Assembly (NCBI GenBank): GCA_900088475.1 | Contig: FLMG01000369.1 | Coordinates: 22,145-58,995, forward strand | From: Hyphochytrium catenoides | Taxonomy: Eukaryota; Sar; Hyphochytriomycetes; Hyphochytriales; Hyphochytriaceae | Length of the DNA: 36,851 nucleotides | Direction: 5' to 3' | Shown here: positions 31,750 to 36,851 of the stretch, one piece after another | Numbering within the stretch: position 1 is the first letter of the stretch | Layout: each line of letters starts with the position of its first letter | Notes under the pieces: generated by a model | What the model was told of the DNA's origin: nothing | The model's input: only the letters and a program-made list of their open reading frames with translations | Databases searched by the model: none | Translations under genes and position numbers: made by a program

Positions 31750-33564
31750 CTATTCTTCTCCACTCTCCTGCTTGCGTAGCAGTCTTCTCGTCGTCGTTCC
31801 CCCTGCAGGACTTATGATATCTGGATTTTGCTTGATAAACTCTGAGATGTCGATGGCGCCAAGGTCGGCTCCTGCATCATCCACTCCGCTGCTATCGCCA
31901 GCTAGAGGATCACCACCGAAGTTCAAGCCGACCACAGACAAAGCGACAACTGTGAGTCCCGCTAGCAGCAACCCCGTAACTCCTGCGCCAATCAAGCCCG
32001 CCCGTAATGGCGTCAGCCACAGTCTCTTCAGCCTGTTTGCCTGTTTTTCCAGCAGACTGAGCACTGCTAGATTGCCTCGAGCATAGGTGATGGCATCAGT
32101 GGCGTCTTGAAATCCTTGGTAAGTCTTTTGTAAATTCTCTAGAGCGGGGTTATCCGTAATCTTTCCGTCCAGTTGCTGTTTCTCCTGGTTGAGCTTAGAC
32201 TCATAGTCGACCTTCAGCCTTTGCTGTATGGCTTCCTCAGTCTTGGCAGATAAGGCCTTTTTAATCATGCGTTTGAGTGTAATGTCCACGCCACGTGCGG
32301 ATGATAGTCGCTTCTGCGCCTTACGCATCTCCTTGCGTACATTTGCTGTCCACTCTTTTGGATTGACATCTCCCTCTGCACCGCGGCTGGTCATCGCCGT
32401 CAAGTCTTTCACAGCCTGCCTGTAACCCTCCAGTGCAGAATAGTCCCTCCCCACGCGATCATCTTTGTTAGCTTGTTCCTTGGTTAGTCCATTTAAGAAG
32501 TCCTTAAAGCTGTTCACGTTGTGTTGGTCCGCCTGAGGAAGATGATTTAACGTACTGGGATCCTTGGCTTTGCTGCGTTCCACATGCCCCACGAGTGCAG
32601 CCACCATCGGATCATCTAGTTCCCACTGAGCTTGTTTCAGACGGGCATCCACAGAACTCAGCTTTCTGTCGTAACCTCTGATCGTGGTAAGAAGCTTCAT
32701 GAATTGGTCGTAGACATCCTTGCCAATCTCTTTGCGCAACTTTTGCACCTCTGAAAGAAACCGCACTTGTTCTTTACGGGCAATCGTAATAACGTCCTCA
32801 TCTGCCTTCTTCGCTCCCTTAAGGGCTTTCTCGGCTCTGGTCTTTGCATTCGCCTCTTTCCCTGGAATGGCTGCCCCAGCAGCTAACTCTTCCTTCAAGC
32901 TTACAGAGAGTCCGTCTGTGAGCGGATGGCTGTTCGCACTTTGCAGTGGTACATCGTTCGGAACATCGGCTGCTGAAATCTCCCCGCCCTCATCGGATCG
33001 AGCTAGAGAAGAAGAGATGGTAGCTTCCTCAGCTACTTGTGGAGCCACAGGAGAAGCGGAAGTTTCACCAGAGGATGGTGGGGACTCTTTGGTTTGAGTT
33101 GTTGACTTCTTCTTGAGAAATGTTCCGAAGCTGTGAAGCACCTGAGACAACCTGAGGCTGCCAGCGTCCATAACTCGGGACACCAAAGAACCCTTTGACC
33201 TTGCAGTTCTCCATTGTTCCTCAAGGTATGCGTTATGAGCTAATTTTGCCCTAGTCATCTCGTCTTTGGCCAGCTGTACTGCGTCGGCTAAGCTGTGAGG
33301 TTTATCATGCGCCTTGTGCCAGAATTTTAGCTTCGGGGTCCACTTCCGTAGCCCCAACCATTTCCTTCCACCCGCCTCAGCTTGATGGTTTCGACCCAGG
33401 TGGCTGTTGGCTGGATCAGCTGCCGATTTACCTCCTTTTTTACTAAAAAATCCTGCCCTTGCCCCTGGAAGAAGAGGGATAGTACATAGAAGGAACAAGA
33501 GACAACAGGCTAAAACCGGAAGAGAGAGCCAGGGATGACGCTTCCTGAAGACAGGAAGAGCCAT
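31750..33564 (-). CDS. Secreted type I membrane protein with helical ectodomain and acidic tail (family 3)
   Basis: A single-exon frame of 604 residues starting at the ATG at 33564. Residues 1-13 are basic, about 14-37 are a classical signal peptide ending GARAG. Residues 38-120 are basic and rich in W and K (GLRKWTPKLKFWHK), 150-240 are Ser/Pro/Glu-rich and disordered, and 240-515 are helical and charged (coiled-coil-like). One membrane span follows at about 521-547 (GLIGAGVTGLLLAGLTVVAL). The tail is acidic, then has IDISEFIKQNPDII at about 571-584, and finishes with TTRRLLRKQE. The same tail motif follows the span in the partial gene at 36457, so the two are paralogues. The topology suggests an ectodomain in the lumen, vacuole or outside and a short cytosolic tail. 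No known domain recognised. Codon use lacks the CT/GA bias of the neighbouring spacer, supporting a real gene. Confidence 0.86.
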   Translation of the reverse strand: MALPVFRKRHPWLSLPVLACCLLFLLCTIPLLPGARAGFFSKKGGKSAADPANSHLGRNHQAEAGGRKWLGLRKWTPKLKFWHKAHDKPHSLADAVQLAKDEMTRAKLAHNAYLEEQWRTARSKGSLVSRVMDAGSLRLSQVLHSFGTFLKKKSTTQTKESPPSSGETSASPVAPQVAEEATISSSLARSDEGGEISAADVPNDVPLQSANSHPLTDGLSVSLKEELAAGAAIPGKEANAKTRAEKALKGAKKADEDVITIARKEQVRFLSEVQKLRKEIGKDVYDQFMKLLTTIRGYDRKLSSVDARLKQAQWELDDPMVAALVGHVERSKAKDPSTLNHLPQADQHNVNSFKDFLNGLTKEQANKDDRVGRDYSALEGYRQAVKDLTAMTSRGAEGDVNPKEWTANVRKEMRKAQKRLSSARGVDITLKRMIKKALSAKTEEAIQQRLKVDYESKLNQEKQQLDGKITDNPALENLQKTYQGFQDATDAITYARGNLAVLSLLEKQANRLKRLWLTPLRAGLIGAGVTGLLLAGLTVVALSVVGLNFGGDPLAGDSSGVDDAGADLGAIDISEFIKQNPDIISPAGGTTTRRLLRKQESGEE

Positions 33565-36456
33565 CCTCGTTCCCAGGTAAGGAAATAAGCGCGACGAATG
33601 GAGGCAAAGATCAAAGAGCGTTAGGTCTGGTCCTCTGCGAGAGCTCGCCGGGGATTCGAAGGCCTTTAGGTCCTGTGAGAGTTATGATGCAATGGGTAAA
33701 ATGAGATCTCTTGAACGCCTACACTTTCCCTTTGCTTCGAGGAGGAGAACTGTCGGCGTTTCCGTCTGAGGAAGGGATGCAATGGGTTCATTCGCCACTT
33801 GGCTCTTATTGCTTGCTCGCTGTTTGTCTTCCATCTTTCTTATTCTCTATCTCTAGTTGAGAATATCGGCGACATGCAGAGGTATCCTGGAGCACAGACC
33901 ACGATAGGAGAAAGAAGATGGCGTAGACAGAGATAAGGGAAAGAGTATACGAAGCAGAGTCCTGCGGCATTCAACACTCCTGTCCGCATCCAAAAATGTA
34001 TGACTTCCTTCCTTAGAACTCTTCCCTTGTCTCTACCCGCTTTTGTTCTGTCCTTATATCCTGCGATCTATGCACCGAACCTATTCTCTCTCTGTCGAAC
34101 CCGCCTGCTACTGCAGGATCAGACAACACTAGGATCAAGAAGCAGGTTGTCCGGGAAAGACTGCCGAAACGATAGGGGTAGACAGGAACTAAAGGATACA
34201 GAGCTAGAACATTCAATGAGAGTAAGAGCACGGTCAAAGAACCTTCCTCGTGTCCGCCCCGGCCGACGGCAGAGGCAGACCCAGACATCACACGTGACGC
34301 ATCTCTAATAATAATTAACAGTGACTTATCATCACCTTGGGATTGTTACTGATGACCAAGCAGTTAGGTGCCCTTGATATACGGGTCCGGAGGGCTCCTA
34401 CTCCCAGTACTCCCACTCTTGTTTGTACTCTTGATCCTTCTAATTCTCCATAGTCCAGGCAAGCTCACGTAACACACTCTCGGCTGCCTACTTCTTCTTT
34501 CCTACCCTACTGCCGAAGATAGGAGGTCGGACAACTCCATCGCTTTCTTGTTATTTTTCTTTACGCGCTGTCTCCTGAGCTCCTCCTGCTTTCTATTCGG
34601 TGCATAGCTCTTCACTCTATCACTGAACAAGTCTTCTCGTATGAAATATGCTTGGTATAACCTTTGAGCAGTAATGGGAAGCTCCATGTTCTTATCTCAG
34701 CGTTTCTAATCGATAGATCCCTTTTCTACATTCCGGCTCTTGTCTCTGTCTCCTTGGTCTGGAGAAATATATGTTCTACGTAAACCCTCATTACTTTTTT
34801 TCATTATTGAACATTAGCTCCTTGGTTTCTACTACCGTTTCATCATCTACTGGCAGTCTTTATAGCTCATAATAAGAGGGTAGTTCCTCGGCATCCGTCG
34901 GCATTGACCAGCTAACTGAGAAGAACGGAAGAAGGGAAAAGAAAATAAGCATTCATTTATTATCTGATAGGAAGGAAGACAAACAGGTGAGCATGGCTTC
35001 TTATGCCGTAGAACAACAGCTTAGAACTTCTATTTGAGTACGTAGAAGAGCGAACAATACACCGTCATCACCCACTCCTATCGATAAATAGGCGGAAGGA
35101 AAGAAAGAAGGCCAACAAAATACTCAGATGCCACCCGAAGTCCAGTTAAATTGAAAAGAGAAGAACCGGCTGCATTCAGAAGCAGTGGTTCCTCCTACCT
35201 ATGGTCACGCCAGCGCCAGCGGCTGAGACTAGTCTTCCGTATCTCTGGTCTTTCTTCTTTCCGTATTATAATAAAGGCATAACCTTCCTCGTCTTCATCT
35301 TCGTACTCTTTGTCAGGCTGTCTATAAAACTCCTAACAAACATGCAAGGAAGTGTAATATTCTTCTAAGGCTCAAACTCAAAGGAAATCACACTGATAAC
35401 GCAAGCCGCAGATCAATAAGCCGAATTAGCAGCTACGAGCTGCTCTTCCGCACTTCTGATATGATACCAGCCGCGGCAGCACCGCTCGATTGGAAGCAGT
35501 CAAAGGACGCCTACCCGCCGCCCTTGAACTAACAGCAACAGACAAGCCACCACGAGGCGCGATGGAATGCGTCGTTATACTGTCGTTATCACCCGCGCGA
35601 ACCAAACCCGTTTAATGGGAACCGAAGTCAGGAACCGGGATTGACCAGCGAGGTGAGAGGTCATGGACTTCTTTTTGCCTAAAGGAAAGAGACTCAAAGA
35701 GGTAGAGAAATATCACGAGTGCATTAGAGATGGATAAGACAAAGAGATAAAGCTGCTATAGAAAGACAGAGAGAGCGATTGAGAAGAGACAGAGAGGCAG
35801 GCGAGAAAAAGAAGGAAAGGGACAGGCAAGGAGAAGCGACACCGACGAAAATTAGAGCGAACGGCAGCTTGAGCAGTAGAACAAAGGTTAGTTACGAAGT
35901 GACTGCATCTTCTAATGTACGACGAGAGCAACGACGAGGCACTCTGGATAGCATCTTGCCTACAGACGTAGGCATAGAAGCCATAGAGGCGATAGGCAGT
36001 AGATAGGCTCAGTAGATGAACATCCCCATAATAAAGCTGATCCGTCCGGAGCATCAGTTCTTGTCTACCAGCTGCCTCAACATGTGGAGTTTACCGCTGT
36101 AATTTGCTGGCTGAGACGCTCTTCGAGCACGACTGAATGAACAGCTTCAACGAAGCTCAGGCAGGAAGGGCTAGGGAACATATCTTTCATTATTATTTCT
36201 CTACGTGACGAGCGAGGCAACAGCTATTTTCTTAAATATCACCTTAGCATCTCATCTGCACTCTGCTGCTAAACTTCTAGATCTGCTTGATACGTGTTGA
36301 CTCCCGTGTCAATTGATGCTTGCTGACTAGTAAACACGATCCACCTGCCTTCCATTCGTCCGTCGGCCAAAGGTCATCCGCTGCCGATTAGCGTGTGTCA
36401 CTGGGAAGGAGTCCTTGTCGTGAGGCAGAAGAAGAAAATACACCGCCGCTTCAGAC
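33565..36456. other. Spacer between the two family 3 genes
   Basis: About 2.9 kb. The part next to 33564 should carry the promoter of the 604-residue protein gene, with its transcript running leftwards. It is mostly unique sequence with only short CT/GA patches (around 35767-35830). Frames at 34000-34308, 34013-34291, 34502-34687 and 35713-36054 have no signal, domain or similarity to the flanking genes that I could see. The part just left of 36457 should contain the 3' end of the partial gene. Confidence 0.5.
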
Positions 36457-36851
36457 TTATCGGAGTCGTCTTCTACTTTTCAAACCTCCGCTGGTAGGGG
36501 CCGTTAATAAGTCTGGGTTCGCCCGGAGTAACTCGGTAATGTCAATGACGCCTCCTTTATTCCCATCGGCACCCTCTTGCTGCTCACCCGTGGCATCAGG
36601 GGAGGGAAGCGTTGCACCGCTATAATTGGGTCCAAGCACCATGCCCACGGACATGATGGCAAGCAAAGTTCCAATGGTCAGGCCTCCAACCAAGGTATAC
36701 TTTAGTTTTGGCCACCACGGTCTTGTCAAACTGACCATCCGCTTCACTTCTAACTTGGCATTTGCCACTGCATCTGACGCTTTCTTGATACGCTCCCTAG
36801 CGGCAGCCACCTCGTTCATTAGTTCGCGCATGTCTTTATATTGTTCACCGT
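36457..36851 (-). CDS. Partial family 3 membrane protein, C-terminal end only
   Basis: The minus-strand frame is open through the right window edge and ends at 36457, so only about the last 131 residues are visible. The frame continues upstream of the Met at 36831, so that Met is not necessarily the start. Visible parts are a short helical segment (AAARERIKKASDAVANAK), a basic W-rich juxtamembrane stretch (RPWWPKLKY), one membrane span (TLVGGLTIGTLLAIMSVGMV), an acidic linker, IDITELLRANPDLLT and a basic end (KSRRRLR). Order and motifs match the tail of the 604-residue protein at 31750-33564, on the same strand. The rest of the gene, presumably a signal peptide and ectodomain, lies outside the window. 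Confidence 0.82.
   Translation of the reverse strand, partial: GEQYKDMRELMNEVAAARERIKKASDAVANAKLEVKRMVSLTRPWWPKLKYTLVGGLTIGTLLAIMSVGMVLGPNYSGATLPSPDATGEQQEGADGNKGGVIDITELLRANPDLLTAPTSGGLKSRRRLR

Overview
This is nuclear DNA of a eukaryote. Two genes on opposite strands have several GT-AG introns whose phases join into intact, recognisable proteins, and both strands are filled with (GA)n/(CT)n microsatellites in introns and spacers. The gene style fits an apicomplexan protist, most plausibly a coccidian: intron-rich housekeeping genes next to islands of single-exon genes for secreted, lineage-specific paralogues, plus a probable flagellar protein. A Cystoisospora-like genome is my best guess, but it is an inference with low confidence. 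A 24-base run of N at 12310-12333 shows that this is a scaffold with a gap inside a CT repeat.

Left part (1-8.9 kb). A ten-exon gene on the plus strand encodes a complete 406-residue nuclear actin-related protein of the Arp4/BAF53 type. Converging on it is a four-exon minus-strand gene for a 437-residue protein. Its C-terminal half resembles conserved flagellar coiled-coil proteins ending in an NPITG signature, and its N-terminal half is Pro/Ser/Gln-rich and disordered.

Middle part (8.9-27 kb). A repeat-rich spacer (8.9-12.6 kb) is followed by an island of single-exon plus-strand genes. Three of them (12590, 16256 and 25588) encode proteins with a basic N-terminus, one hydrophobic signal segment and two or three copies of a helical module rich in W, A, E and K. 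Between them lies a second family, a pair of small secreted paralogues (20106 and 22975) produced by tandem duplication of a roughly 2.7-kb cassette. The second copy carries a one-base frameshift. None of these proteins could be assigned a function.

Right part (27-36.9 kb). A two-exon minus-strand gene joins an F-box to a polytopic membrane region resembling the TMEM185 family. A 604-residue minus-strand protein has a signal peptide, a long helical ectodomain, one membrane span and a short acidic tail. A related minus-strand gene is cut by the right window edge. The two share a tail motif after the membrane span (I-D-I-S/T-E, then N-P-D), so they form a third paralogous family.

Taken together, the window looks like a boundary between conserved housekeeping genes (chromatin, flagellum, ubiquitin-ligase adaptor) and a rapidly evolving island of secreted proteins. 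The most notable signals are the uncharacterised secreted families with their local duplications, the shared tail motif, the F-box/membrane fusion, frequent GTC splice donors, and the way CT-rich DNA coincides with intron ends and signal-peptide cores.
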